DNA of 64,000 bases, from positions 1 to 64,000 of the forward strand of contig JABILA010000026.1 in assembly GCA_018654745.1 (NCBI GenBank). The letters run 5' to 3'. The DNA is from Alphaproteobacteria bacterium. Its GTDB lineage: Bacteria; Pseudomonadota; Alphaproteobacteria; UBA2966. The position numbers and the translations under genes are program-made. The notes beneath the pieces are model-generated. The model saw only the letters and a list, made by a program, of their open reading frames with translations, ran no database searches and was not told the origin of the DNA. Shown here in pieces: positions 15,373 through 24,564 of the stretch; positions within the stretch are counted from its first letter, which is position 1; every line of letters starts with the position of its first letter.

Positions 15373-16386
15373 TCAGACGCTATGTCTGTTGACAATATCA
15401 GCAAAGGCGGCCGGGTCGACATTGCCGCCAGATGTGACCACTGTAATGGTCTTGCCGGTGGCGTCAAATTTTCCGGACAAAACTGCCGCCAGTGCAACAG
15501 CGCCTCCAGGTTCAACCACAATCTTCAAATCACTGAAGGCCACGGCCATGGCATGTTCGACTTCTGCGTCTGTGACAGCAAACCCGCCGCTCAAAAGTTC
15601 CTTGTTGATCGGGAATGTCAGCTCCCCTGGCATGGGTGTGACGATGGCATCGCAAATGCTGGTTGGGCCGGGAACATTTGCCTCACGCTGACCGGAGATC
15701 AGCGAACGACGATAATCATCAAAACCCTCCGGCTCGCAGCAATAAATCTCCGCACCTGGCATATCAGATTTCATGGCAAGGGCCGTTCCTGCAATCAATC
15801 CGCCACCACCGGCAGGCGCAAGCACTGCATCCAGCAAGATCTCTTTCTCCCGGCATTGTTCAGCAATTTCAAGGCCGGTTGTTCCTTGTCCGGCAATCAC
15901 CCAGGGATCGTCATAAGGCCTGACCAGACGGGCACCGGTTTCCTTGCAAAGCTTTTCACCAATCGCTTCCCGGTTCCCCGAGTTGCGATCATAGGTGACA
16001 ACACTGGCGCCATATTTTTGGGTATTGGCGATTTTTGATGCCGGTGCATCTGCGGGCATGATGATGGTTGCGGTGGTATCGTTCAGGGTTGCCGCCAGGG
16101 CAACACCCTGGGCGTGATTGCCGGAAGAATAAGCAACGATGCCCCCCTGCAATTGGTCCTTGTTCAAACGGCTGATGTGATTAAAGGCACCCCGGAATTT
16201 GAACGACCCTGTGCGCTGTAATACTTCTGCCTTGATCAGAACGCGACCACCGACCCGTTCATTCAATAGCCGGGATTCAAGCAACGGCGTGCGCACCGCA
16301 TGGCCCGACAATTGACGCGCAGCATCCCGCACATCGTCAATGGTCGGGATAAAATTTTCGGTGTCAGAGTCTTGCAATAAACTCAT
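15373..16386 (-). CDS. PLP-dependent threonine/serine dehydratase-like enzyme
   Basis: About 337 residues from ATG 16386 (MSLLQDSDTEN). This start overlaps the end of the upstream hydrolase gene by 23 bases; the longer frame to 16455 would overlap much more. Fold type II PLP enzyme: SFKFRGA holds the Schiff-base lysine (about K63), SSGNHAQG binds the substrate carboxylate and GGGGLIAG the PLP phosphate. There is no C-terminal ACT domain, so it is of the catabolic type (threonine ammonia-lyase, threo-3-hydroxyaspartate ammonia-lyase, or the EutB-like enzyme of ectoine use). The amino acid substrate cannot be chosen from sequence. Confidence 0.88.
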   Translation of the reverse strand: MSLLQDSDTENFIPTIDDVRDAARQLSGHAVRTPLLESRLLNERVGGRVLIKAEVLQRTGSFKFRGAFNHISRLNKDQLQGGIVAYSSGNHAQGVALAATLNDTTATIIMPADAPASKIANTQKYGASVVTYDRNSGNREAIGEKLCKETGARLVRPYDDPWVIAGQGTTGLEIAEQCREKEILLDAVLAPAGGGGLIAGTALAMKSDMPGAEIYCCEPEGFDDYRRSLISGQREANVPGPTSICDAIVTPMPGELTFPINKELLSGGFAVTDAEVEHAMAVAFSDLKIVVEPGGAVALAAVLSGKFDATGKTITVVTSGGNVDPAAFADIVNRHSV

Positions 16387-17251
16387 CAATCGCCTCCCTG
16401 CAAACAGGTTCAACAAGTTCAGGTGTATGCCCCCGATTGGACACTGTGACAGCAACCATATCGGAGTTCATCTCCTGCATGCGCTGGAAGGTTTCTTCAC
16501 TCAGGATATCTGACAGGGCACCACGCAGGGCAAGTGTGGGTACGGATTGAAGTGCAGCAAAATAGGGCCACATGTCCGGGCTTGCTCCGGCCTCGGCCAG
16601 TGCCTTGCCCAGGTTCAGATCATAGTCAGGGACGATCATGCCTGACTTGTTGATCTGGAAACTGGTGCGCGCCATGTGCATCCAGTCATCGTCGGAATAG
16701 TCCGGATAAGCCGGGCTGTAGGAATGCATCATCCGCCGGGCGACGTCGTCCCAATTGCTGAATTCAACCTTTGCCCCGACATATCCAGCAATACGCGCCA
16801 GACCGTTCGGGTCGATTTCCGGGCCGACATCATTCAGCACCACACCGGCCAGTATTGTTGGCCTTGATACAGCCATGGCCATGGACAGCAAACCGCCAAA
16901 GGACGTTCCTATGATGACAACCTTGTGCAGATTAAGTGCCGTCAGCAAGTTGTCGACATCACCAAGATGGGTAAAGGGATTATAGTTGCGCCAGTCAGGA
17001 TCATAGGAAGACTTTCCACGACCGCGATAATCGGGTGCGATTACCCGATGTCCGGCTGCAGCCAGGCGCAAGGCGGTTTCATGAAAATCCACCGAGTTCC
17101 GGGTCAACCCGGCCAGACACATGACAGGCACTTTGTCCCTGGATTTTTGACCATAGTCCCGATAGCTCAGGATCAGACCGTCAGAAGCCGAATATTGTTT
17201 GGTGTCGAAACCTTCCGCACCCTGAACTTCTTCGTCCGCGATAACCGTCAT
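16364..17251 (-). CDS. Alpha/beta hydrolase
   Basis: 295 residues, cytoplasmic (no signal peptide). It has the nucleophile elbow GTSFGG (about S117), DYRGRGKSSYDPD typical of the fold's second strand region, and a C-terminal NRGHTPEL holding the catalytic His. The nucleophile is Ser, so it is an esterase/lactonase-type enzyme and not a haloalkane dehalogenase, which would need Asp. It overlaps the haloacid dehalogenase gene by four bases and the dehydratase gene by 23, indicating one transcript. Confidence 0.88.
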   Translation of the reverse strand: MTVIADEEVQGAEGFDTKQYSASDGLILSYRDYGQKSRDKVPVMCLAGLTRNSVDFHETALRLAAAGHRVIAPDYRGRGKSSYDPDWRNYNPFTHLGDVDNLLTALNLHKVVIIGTSFGGLLSMAMAVSRPTILAGVVLNDVGPEIDPNGLARIAGYVGAKVEFSNWDDVARRMMHSYSPAYPDYSDDDWMHMARTSFQINKSGMIVPDYDLNLGKALAEAGASPDMWPYFAALQSVPTLALRGALSDILSEETFQRMQEMNSDMVAVTVSNRGHTPELVEPVCREAIDEFIARL

Positions 17252-17937
17252 ACAGAAAGACCTACAATCGCTGGAAGTGCAGCCAGGGTTTTGACTTCAA
17301 AATCAGGTTGATCGGGCAGGCGTTCCGGGGCCTGACCAAAACGGTTTACCCAGACAACACGAAAACCAAATGTTGCAGCACCTGCGGCGTCCCAGGCATT
17401 GGAAGATTGAAAAGACACGGCTTCAGGCGCAATCGAGAAATGATCGATGACCATCTGATAGACCAAAGGATCCGGTTTGTAGATGCCCACATCCTCAACG
17501 GACAAACTGACATCAAGTACATCATCAAGTCCGGCATTCCTGACCGCGGAGGCCAGCATGTCGGGTGATCCATTTGAAAGAATAGCCGTCTTCAACCCGG
17601 CGTCTTTCAGGGTTGTCAGCACATCCTTGACTTCGTCATAGGCGTCCAGCTGCATATAAAGGTCGAGCAACTTCTGACGAAGGGCAGCATCGCTCACACC
17701 CATCGTGTCCAGGGCGTAGTCGAGGGCATCTGTCGTCACCTGCCAGAAATCGACATGTCGGCGCATGAGGGAGCGCAACCAGGTATATTGCAATTGCTTG
17801 TTTCGCCAGACCTCCGCAAGGGGTTGCCACTTGTCGCCCAGATCATCGGCGCAATGTGCGGCGGCGGCGTTCACATCAAACAAAGTGCCATAGGCGTCAA
17901 ACACGCAGGCTGTGATGTTTTCCAGTTTGTCAGTCAT
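17248..17937 (-). CDS. (S)-2-haloacid dehalogenase, HAD type II
   Basis: 229 residues, the usual length. The full type II haloacid dehalogenase set is visible: nucleophile Asp14 in FDAYGTLFD, WRNKQLQYTWLRSLM with the halide-binding Arg, SNGSPDM, the Lys/Tyr pair in YKPDPLVY, and SSNAWDAAGA with Ser, Asn and Asp. The enzyme removes halide from short 2-haloalkanoic acids to give the 2-hydroxy acid with inverted configuration. It is first of a four-gene minus-strand operon (dehalogenase, hydrolase, dehydratase, secreted hydrolase). Related HAD proteins can have other phosphatase-like roles, but the residue set favours dehalogenation. Confidence 0.9.
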   Translation of the reverse strand: MTDKLENITACVFDAYGTLFDVNAAAAHCADDLGDKWQPLAEVWRNKQLQYTWLRSLMRRHVDFWQVTTDALDYALDTMGVSDAALRQKLLDLYMQLDAYDEVKDVLTTLKDAGLKTAILSNGSPDMLASAVRNAGLDDVLDVSLSVEDVGIYKPDPLVYQMVIDHFSIAPEAVSFQSSNAWDAAGAATFGFRVVWVNRFGQAPERLPDQPDFEVKTLAALPAIVGLSV

Positions 17938-17968
17938 TTCCCAGCTTCCCCGTTTGGCGCGAACGTTA

Positions 17969-20014
17969 TTACCTGTTCAGGTCCTGCAAAAGTACAAGCC
18001 TGGTTTTTCGATCGGACCCGGCCAGTCTTTGCCGGTAGACCTGCAGGCCTTCCATGATGCGTTGAACATAATTGCGTGTTTCAGAAATAGAGATCATTTC
18101 GACCCAGTCAATAGGATCGACGTCAGGCTTGCGCGGATCACCGTAATCGCGAACCCATCTTTTTACACGCGGCGTACCGGCATTGTAGGCCGCCAGCGCC
18201 ATGATATATGAGCCTTTATACTGGTCCAGCAATTCAGCGAGATAGGCTGTGCCGAGGCGACTGTTATAATCCGGATCCCGGGTCAGGCGCGTGCGGCTGT
18301 AGCGCCAGCGATGTTTACGGGCGACATATTTTGCCGTGGGCGGCATCAGTTGCATCAGACCAAGGGCACCGGCATGACTGCGCGCCTTGATATCAAACTG
18401 GCTTTCCTGTCGGGTGACGGCAAGCTGCAGGGCTTTTTCAACATTGCGATGCCCCTCATAATCCGTGACCGGAAAATTGGCTGTGCCGATTTCGATGCCA
18501 ACCCGCGCCGCCAGTTTCGCCGTGGCCAGCGCCCGGTCTTTCCGATCCACTTCCCGCGCCAGGTCGACCACAAGTTTGAAATCTGCGGGGTCACTGGCAT
18601 TGTTAGCAAGTGCCGTGAGGAACGGCCGGATGTAATCTTTCTCTTTCAATTTGTGCAGCAAGCGCACCGCAACGACCAGTTCAAGCCGATCAAACTCCAA
18701 GGCCTTCATTTCGTCCGGTTGGGGGTCGCGGGGCAGGCTGTCGGTACGGGTCGTCCCGAGCGCCAATACAGCCAGGTGCCCGTAATAGGTTCTGGGGTGA
18801 CGTGCGGCAGTTTCGTACCATTCCCGGGATTGCTCGTTTTTTCCCTGCAAGTCATTGGCACGTGCAATCCAGTATGCGCCTTTGGCCCTGCTGACGGGGT
18901 AGCGAACGACATCGTACACTTTGCGGAAATGATCTGCGGCAATTTCCGGACGTCTCAGTTTTTTCAAGGCAATCCAGCCCGCCAGCCATTCTGCTTCGGC
19001 CAGGGCAGCGCGATCCGTCTGGCCATGATCCCGCGCCAGAATATAGGCGTCCGATGGTCGGTCCTTGGCCAACAGGCGACGGACCAGAATATGGCGTTCC
19101 AGCCACCACTTTTTCGGGCGAGGACCAATTGAAGCAATCGCCAGCGATGGTGGCAGCAACATTTTTGCCGCATCCAGCGGTTTGTTTTTGCGACGACGCC
19201 AGCGCACGCGCTCATAGACAAGGCCTGGATCATCTTTCAACTCGTCCGGCACACGCCTGATCGCACCGTCCACACCACCGGCAAACTCCATCAACGCCAG
19301 CCGGGCATGGGCAAGGGCCCGCTGTCCCGGGTCAACCCGCCGCATCATGCGCCTGGCACCCCGACGCTGGCGGTCCCATAACAATCGGGCGAGGCGGTCG
19401 GCGTGATCTGCCTTGGTCAACAATTTTCTGTGTTTACGCAATACGGACCGCTCGCGCCTGCCGGGGAAGCGTCCTTCTACCCAGGCTCTGCGTAATAATT
19501 TCAGGCCTTCTTCTTTTTCACCCTTCGCCAAAGCCATTTCAGCCAGGCGCAACAATCCGTCACCGGTCAGCGGTTCATGGTCCTTGAACCAGGCTTCAAT
19601 CACAGGGTCCGGTGTCTTGCCCGAAATTGTGTATTCAGCATTCTTTCGCAGCGTATTCAGTTGCGGCCAAGCAGGATTTTGGCGGACAAATCCGGTTATT
19701 TCAGAAAAGCTGACATTGGCACCGGTTCGGCGGTATTCCAGCCATCGAATGATTTTCGCCGGAAGTTTATTGTCCGTGCGTTTTGCCTGCCGATGGGCTG
19801 ATTTCCAGTTGTGGGTTTTTGCCGCGGCAAATGCGCCCCGATAGCGCTGCTGATCCCGTGCACTGAGAACCGCACTGTACCGGCCGGGTTTGACCTGAAC
19901 CTTCTCAACTGCCGCCGGTTCCGGTTGCGCCGGTACGCCTTCCACAGCCATTACCGGCGAGGCAATAGCCATCGTTGCCGCTAACAGCAGGGAGAAGAAA
20001 AGGGGGATGTTCAT
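17969..20014 (-). CDS. slt: Soluble-type lytic murein transglycosylase
   Basis: About 681 residues from ATG 20014, which gives a clean signal peptide (MNIPLFFSLLLAATMAIASPVMA); the ORF track extends 17 residues further. A long alpha-superhelical part (to about residue 500) with repeated helical hairpins precedes a C-terminal SLT domain: RQESQFDIKARSHAGALGLMQLMP holds the catalytic Glu and GLMQ motif, then AYLAELL and ALAAYNAGTPRVKRW. It cleaves peptidoglycan to 1,6-anhydromuropeptides in the periplasm. It is divergent from dapA, with a short shared promoter region. Confidence 0.93.
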   Translation of the reverse strand: MNIPLFFSLLLAATMAIASPVMAVEGVPAQPEPAAVEKVQVKPGRYSAVLSARDQQRYRGAFAAAKTHNWKSAHRQAKRTDNKLPAKIIRWLEYRRTGANVSFSEITGFVRQNPAWPQLNTLRKNAEYTISGKTPDPVIEAWFKDHEPLTGDGLLRLAEMALAKGEKEEGLKLLRRAWVEGRFPGRRERSVLRKHRKLLTKADHADRLARLLWDRQRRGARRMMRRVDPGQRALAHARLALMEFAGGVDGAIRRVPDELKDDPGLVYERVRWRRRKNKPLDAAKMLLPPSLAIASIGPRPKKWWLERHILVRRLLAKDRPSDAYILARDHGQTDRAALAEAEWLAGWIALKKLRRPEIAADHFRKVYDVVRYPVSRAKGAYWIARANDLQGKNEQSREWYETAARHPRTYYGHLAVLALGTTRTDSLPRDPQPDEMKALEFDRLELVVAVRLLHKLKEKDYIRPFLTALANNASDPADFKLVVDLAREVDRKDRALATAKLAARVGIEIGTANFPVTDYEGHRNVEKALQLAVTRQESQFDIKARSHAGALGLMQLMPPTAKYVARKHRWRYSRTRLTRDPDYNSRLGTAYLAELLDQYKGSYIMALAAYNAGTPRVKRWVRDYGDPRKPDVDPIDWVEMISISETRNYVQRIMEGLQVYRQRLAGSDRKTRLVLLQDLNR

Positions 20015-20128
20015 GCCAGACACTATATACGTTCGATTATTCCAGTCATATGCTTGCCGCAACACCCCGGTTTCGGGTAGTTTGCCCCAAATCGAGATTA
20101 AGTAATATCTTATGTAAGGGACAAGACA

Positions 20129-21004
20129 ATGTTTTCGGGTTCAATTCCAGCGCTGATTACACCTTTTGCAAATGGTGCCGTGGATGAGAAAAGCTTTCAG
20201 GCATTTTGCGAGTGGCAAATTGCCGAAGGCAGCAGTGGCCTGGTGCCCTGCGGCACAACAGGCGAATCTCCTACATTGTCCCATGACGAGCACAAACGTG
20301 TTGTTGAACTCTGTGTCGAGGCCACCAATGGCCGGGTGCCTGTTATCGCTGGTGCAGGATCAAATAACACAGCCGAAGCCATTGATTTGTCCCAGCACGC
20401 AGAAAAAGCCGGGGCGGATGCGGTTCTGATTGTCATGCCATATTATAACAAGCCTACCCAGGCAGGCATGTATGCCCATTTCAAGGCAATTCATGATTCT
20501 ATCAATCTGCCAATCATTATTTACAATGTTCCAAGCCGGTCCGTTGTGAGCATGTCTCTGGAGACGATGAGTGAGTTGTTCAAGTTGCCAAATATTGTGG
20601 GTGTCAAAGACGCGACGGGCAGCCTTGAGAGGGCAAGTGCAGCAAGGATGCTGATGGGATCGGATTTCTGCCAGTTGACAGGTGAAGACAGCATTGCACT
20701 GGGTTTTCGCGCCCATGGTGGACACGGCTGTATTTCCGTGTCGGCCAATATTGCCCCGCGTCTGTTGGCTGAAATGCACATCGCCTGCGATGCTGGTGAT
20801 TATTCAACTGCTCTGGCGATCCAGGACCGTCTTCTGCCTATACACATTGCCTTGTTCAGTGAAACCAGCCCAGGCCCCGTAAAATTCGCGGCAAGCTTGC
20901 TGGGTAAATCGACTGGTGAATTGCGACTGCCCATGGTTGAGGTCGCTGATGCAACCAAAAAACAGGTTGAAGTGGCCATGAAGTCGGCCGGTTTGCTCAA
21001 CTAG
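20129..21004 (+). CDS. dapA: 4-hydroxy-tetrahydrodipicolinate synthase
   Basis: 291 residues, full length. It condenses pyruvate with aspartate semialdehyde in lysine and diaminopimelate synthesis. Seen are [24 protein letters not shown], the Tyr of YNVPSRS and the Schiff-base Lys in [15 protein letters not shown] precedes the ATG by nine bases. smpB follows after 11 bases, an order common in alphaproteobacteria. Confidence 0.97.
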   Translation: MFSGSIPALITPFANGAVDEKSFQAFCEWQIAEGSSGLVPCGTTGESPTLSHDEHKRVVELCVEATNGRVPVIAGAGSNNTAEAIDLSQHAEKAGADAVLIVMPYYNKPTQAGMYAHFKAIHDSINLPIIIYNVPSRSVVSMSLETMSELFKLPNIVGVKDATGSLERASAARMLMGSDFCQLTGEDSIALGFRAHGGHGCISVSANIAPRLLAEMHIACDAGDYSTALAIQDRLLPIHIALFSETSPGPVKFAASLLGKSTGELRLPMVEVADATKKQVEVAMKSAGLLN

Positions 21005-21015
21005 GAACAAATCCC

Positions 21016-21495
21016 ATGGCGAAGAAGAAAAAGGGAGATGGCCCGCGCGCGGTGGCCGTCAACCGCAAGGCTCGCCACAACTATTTCATCACGGATACGG
21101 TTGAGGCAGGTATCATGCTGACCGGGCCCGAGGTGAAATCACTTCGTCTTGGCAGTGCCTCAATTGGTGAAGCCTTTGCCAGCGACAGGGACGGTGATTT
21201 GTTTCTGATGAACGCCCACATCCCGCCATATGGTCCGGCAACAGCCTTCCAGGCTGATTCGCCCTTGCGTCCGCGCAAGCTTTTGCTGCACAAAAAGCAG
21301 TTGGCGAACTATGTCGGGCACAAAAACCGAACCGGCATTACCGTTGTGCCGCTTTCGATCTACTTTAATGACCGGGGCATTGCCAAGGTGGAACTGGGCA
21401 TTGCCAAGGGCAAAAAGATGCACGACAAGCGCGCCACGGAAAAAGACCGTGACTGGAACCGTGACAAGGCCCGCTTGATGCGTGACAAAGGCTAG
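21016..21495 (+). CDS. smpB: tmRNA-binding protein SmpB
   Basis: 159 residues. SmpB binds tmRNA and enters the stalled ribosome in trans-translation. The oligonucleotide-binding barrel is clear ([54 protein letters not shown]) and the basic tail [17 protein letters not shown] ends as usual. It overlaps no gene and lies directly after dapA. The partner ssrA RNA is not in the window. Confidence 0.97.
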   Translation: MAKKKKGDGPRAVAVNRKARHNYFITDTVEAGIMLTGPEVKSLRLGSASIGEAFASDRDGDLFLMNAHIPPYGPATAFQADSPLRPRKLLLHKKQLANYVGHKNRTGITVVPLSIYFNDRGIAKVELGIAKGKKMHDKRATEKDRDWNRDKARLMRDKG

Positions 21496-21521
21496 ATATA
21501 CCACCAGTTAGCGGGGGCGAC

Positions 21522-22178
21522 ATGGCTGACGGCATTACCGGGAAACTCAAAGACAAACTGATCGCGACCAAGGAAAAATGGGCGCGGGAAGGCAAACTAC
21601 CGGGCAGGGTCAGGCATGGTGACGGGGTGCGTTTGCCGCCGGGCCAACATCTGGTCTCCAACTGGCCGGTGCTGGATCTCGGCATTCAGCCCTATATCCC
21701 TGAAAAAGACTGGAAACTTGCCATTGATGGCCAGGTTGAAAACCCGGTCCGCTGGGATTGGGATCAGTTCATGGCCCAGCCACAATCAAGTTTTGTGACC
21801 GATATCCACTGCGTCACAAGTTGGTCCCGCTACGATAATCGCTGGGACGGCGTATCAGCGCTTGATGTGATTGAACTGGTCAAGCCAAAAGCGTCCGCCA
21901 CCCATATCATCCAGCATTGCCACGACGGTTATACCACCAACGTTCCGCTGGACGTATTTGCCCAAAAAGACGTTATCCTCGCCCACAGTTGGGAAGGGGA
22001 CTGGTTGACCCGCGAACACGGCGCGCCCATGCGTCTGGTTATCCCGGCAAAATACTTCTGGAAGTCGTCAAAATGGCTGAAACGCCTGGAATTTGTCGAT
22101 GCCGACCGTTACGGCTTCTGGGAAGACCGCGGCTATCACAACGAAGGCGACCCGTGGAAGGAACAGCGCTTCGATTGA
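21522..22178 (+). CDS. Sulfite oxidase-like molybdopterin oxidoreductase
   Basis: 218 residues made of one oxidoreductase molybdopterin-binding domain. The region DIHCVTSWSRYDNRWDGV contains the Cys that ligates molybdenum, followed by HCHDGYTTNVPL, LTREHGAPMRLVIP and KYFWKSSKWLKRLEF. It has no signal peptide and no C-terminal dimerisation domain, so it is a short cytoplasmic relative of sulfite oxidase and MsrP. Physiological substrate unknown. It follows smpB by 26 bases. Confidence 0.87.
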   Translation: MADGITGKLKDKLIATKEKWAREGKLPGRVRHGDGVRLPPGQHLVSNWPVLDLGIQPYIPEKDWKLAIDGQVENPVRWDWDQFMAQPQSSFVTDIHCVTSWSRYDNRWDGVSALDVIELVKPKASATHIIQHCHDGYTTNVPLDVFAQKDVILAHSWEGDWLTREHGAPMRLVIPAKYFWKSSKWLKRLEFVDADRYGFWEDRGYHNEGDPWKEQRFD

Positions 22179-22187
22179 CGGCGTAGC

Positions 22188-23078
22188 TTACAAAATTGGT
22201 ACGGGTTTTCGTCTCAGGCCAGACAAGGCGTTTCCGGCGATGGCAGCCAGCAGGATTGCGCCGCCCAAAAGGGTGTATATTCCAGCCGTTTCGCCCAGTA
22301 TCAACCAGACCCAGAGGGGTCCCAGGATGACTTCCCCCAGCGATAAAAGCGCCAGTTCTGCAGCCGGAACCGCTTTCGAACCCATGGTGTATAGCACCAG
22401 ACCAGCACCCACCTGAAATACCCCCAGTGCCAGTGAAATCAGAATGTCGTTGGTCGGAATGTTCAGGCTGTAGCCTGCAGACGTACAAACCAGGCCGGAT
22501 ACAACAGTTGCGAAGACCCCGCCCAGAAAAACGGTCGGCATCATGTCATCCAGCTTTCGCCAGCGCAGGGCGATTGTAAATGAGGCAAACCCCAGGGCCG
22601 AGAGCAGGGCAGCGACATTGCCATACAGAAAACCCAGCGATATGCCCTCCCAGACCATAACCGATATACCAGCCAGGGCCACGGCAATCGCAATCCATGT
22701 CGCCTTGCGAACGACCTCCCGCAAGATGATCCAGCCGAGCACGGCTGCAATCAAGGGGGCCGCAGCAAACAGGATCATGGCATTTGCCACAGATGTCACC
22801 TGAATAGAATAGATGCCACCCGAAAACGCCATAACCAACGCCGCGCCGCCGACTATGCCGGCCAGGCCTGATTTACGAATGGCCGCCAGCGACTTGCCTT
22901 TTGAACGAAAAGAGATGACCAGCAGCAGGAAAGGCATAAGGGCACAGGAACGGAAAAACAAAATCTGCCAGACATTCGCCACTTCCATAAAACGGATGCC
23001 CACGCCCATGGAAGACCAGCAAACACCCGCCAACATCACGAGCATCACACCCCGGCGATAGTCTGAAGACCGTATATT
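22188..23078 (-). CDS. EamA/DMT-family membrane transporter
   Basis: About 296 residues from ATG 23078 (MNIRSSDYRRG), with ten hydrophobic segments in two EamA repeats (LVMLAGVCWSSMGVGIRFM; ALSALGFASFTIALRW). The family exports metabolites and drugs; substrate unknown. The ORF track's start adds 14 polar residues. It converges with the oxidoreductase gene. Confidence 0.87.
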   Translation of the reverse strand, partial: NIRSSDYRRGVMLVMLAGVCWSSMGVGIRFMEVANVWQILFFRSCALMPFLLLVISFRSKGKSLAAIRKSGLAGIVGGAALVMAFSGGIYSIQVTSVANAMILFAAAPLIAAVLGWIILREVVRKATWIAIAVALAGISVMVWEGISLGFLYGNVAALLSALGFASFTIALRWRKLDDMMPTVFLGGVFATVVSGLVCTSAGYSLNIPTNDILISLALGVFQVGAGLVLYTMGSKAVPAAELALLSLGEVILGPLWVWLILGETAGIYTLLGGAILLAAIAGNALSGLRRKPVPIL

Positions 23079-23151
23079 CATTGATTGTTGGATGATTTGC
23101 CTCCAGATGCGATCAGCCACAAAGCTGCTGCCTCGCCCTTATCTGACCTTG

Positions 23152-23787
23152 CTACACCAATCCCCTGAATACATCCGCAAACATGTCCGGCGTCAAGCGC
23201 CCGGTATTTACGTTATAGCGTGAGCAATGGTAGCTGTCGGCCAGGATCAGGCCGTTGGGCAGGGTGTGTTGGGCATTGTGGGCGAATTTGTAGTCGGTTT
23301 TGCGCAGATCGAACGTTGAAAGAATGGCGTCGTGGGCGATTTTGCCAAGGGCCAGCAGGACTTTCAGGTTCTTGAGCGCTGCCATTTCATCCAGCAGGAA
23401 GGGGCGGCAGGTCCGGGCTTCCAGGCCGGTGGGCTTGTTTTCGGGCGGCACACAACGCACAGCATTGGTGATGCGCACACCTTTCAATTTAAGCCCGTCG
23501 TCAGGTCGTTTGTCGTATGTGCCTTCAGCGAGATCAAAATCTACCAGGGTTGGATATAACAGGTCACCGGCACCGTCACCTGTAAAAGGCCTGCCGGTGC
23601 GGTTGGCGCCCTTGAGGCCCGGTGCAAGGCCCACGATCAACAGCCAGGAATCGCCGCCACCAAAAGCGGGGACGGGGCCGTTGTGCCAGTCAGGATTGGC
23701 CTCCCTGTGGGATGCGATGAATGCGGCAAGGCGCGGGCAAAGGACACAATCCTTGCCTGGTCCCGCCAACGCAGAAGCTTTACTCAT
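23152..23787 (-). CDS. Uracil-DNA glycosylase, family 5 (UdgB type)
   Basis: 211 residues. It removes uracil and other deaminated bases from DNA at the start of base-excision repair. The active-site motif GLAPGLKGANRTGRPFTGD (GLAPxxxGxNRTGRxFTGD) is that of family 5, which lacks the Asp or Asn of other families. Cysteines for a 4Fe-4S cluster are seen in CVLCPRL and in RCVPPENKPTGLEARTC. The C-terminal motif DSYHCSRYN contains the conserved His. The NYN gene lies 8 bases upstream on the same strand. Confidence 0.93.
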   Translation of the reverse strand: MSKASALAGPGKDCVLCPRLAAFIASHREANPDWHNGPVPAFGGGDSWLLIVGLAPGLKGANRTGRPFTGDGAGDLLYPTLVDFDLAEGTYDKRPDDGLKLKGVRITNAVRCVPPENKPTGLEARTCRPFLLDEMAALKNLKVLLALGKIAHDAILSTFDLRKTDYKFAHNAQHTLPNGLILADSYHCSRYNVNTGRLTPDMFADVFRGLV

Positions 23788-23795
23788 CCGTTGGC

Positions 23796-24431
23796 TCAGG
23801 AATTGATGGTTTCAGTATCCGGCAGTAAAGCGTCAGCCGGGGTTGAATGTACGATATCTTCCTCGTCATCCATTTCAGGCTGGGCTATTGGCATGGGCCG
23901 ACCGCCCTTACGCGCGATTTCAGCCTGTAAATCGACCAGATCAATAAAAACATCAGCCTGACGCCGTAGTTCGTCAGCGATCATAGGCGGTTGCGAGCGA
24001 ACGGTACTGACGACCGTGACGCGCAGGCCTTTATGCTGAACGGCCTCTATCAGACGCCGGAAATCGCCGTCGCCCGAGAACAGGACCATATGGTCCAGAT
24101 GATCCGCCATCTGGATGGCATCGACGGCAATCTCGATGTCCATGTTGCCCTTGATCTTCTTTCGACCCATGGAATCCGTAAATTCCTTGGTGGGCTTTGT
24201 GACCATCGTATATCCGTTATAATCGAGCCAGTCGACCAGCGGACGGATGGGAGAATACTCCTGGTCTTCGATTAACGCGGTGTAATAAAAGGCGCGTATA
24301 ATACGTGTTTTTTCGCGAAAAACTTCAAGCAGTCGACGGTAGTCGATATCGAAACCCAAAGCCCTGGCGGCCGCGTAAAGATTGGATCCGTCAATGAATA
24401 TTGCGGTTCTCTCAGTACCGATAAATTCCAT
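23796..24431 (-). CDS. NYN-domain protein (LabA/DUF88 family)
   Basis: 211 residues. The NYN (PIN-like) fold is shown by the N-terminal AIFIDGSNLYAAARALG, central KGNMDIEIAVDAIQMA and HMVLFSGDGDFRRLIEAVQHKG, each contributing acidic metal-binding residues of a putative ribonuclease. The last ~35 residues form an acidic, low-complexity tail. It starts in a divergent AT-rich intergenic region shared with folK. LabA-like proteins are linked to RNA turnover; the target here is unknown. Confidence 0.88.
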   Translation of the reverse strand: MEFIGTERTAIFIDGSNLYAAARALGFDIDYRRLLEVFREKTRIIRAFYYTALIEDQEYSPIRPLVDWLDYNGYTMVTKPTKEFTDSMGRKKIKGNMDIEIAVDAIQMADHLDHMVLFSGDGDFRRLIEAVQHKGLRVTVVSTVRSQPPMIADELRRQADVFIDLVDLQAEIARKGGRPMPIAQPEMDDEEDIVHSTPADALLPDTETINS

Positions 24432-24564
24432 AATATCAATTTCTTAAAAAGAAAAATTAAGGTAAAACAGTAGAAGTTGCGAAGTTATACCCGCTCTAAC
24501 AATAATAGTATACTTAGGGTGTTCGCGGCAATGACCAAGGACTTTATGTCGCAGTCAATTTCAA

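Noticed and set aside
15175-16038. 287-codon plus-strand ORF
   Set aside because: Antisense to the PLP dehydratase and secreted hydrolase genes, with no recognisable domain.
16364-17251. Haloalkane or fluoroacetate dehalogenase for the second hydrolase in the dehalogenase operon
   Set aside because: The nucleophile elbow is GTSFGG with Ser; alpha/beta-fold dehalogenases use Asp there.
18311-19132. 273-codon plus-strand ORF
   Set aside because: Entirely antisense to the lytic transglycosylase gene, whose domains are unmistakable.
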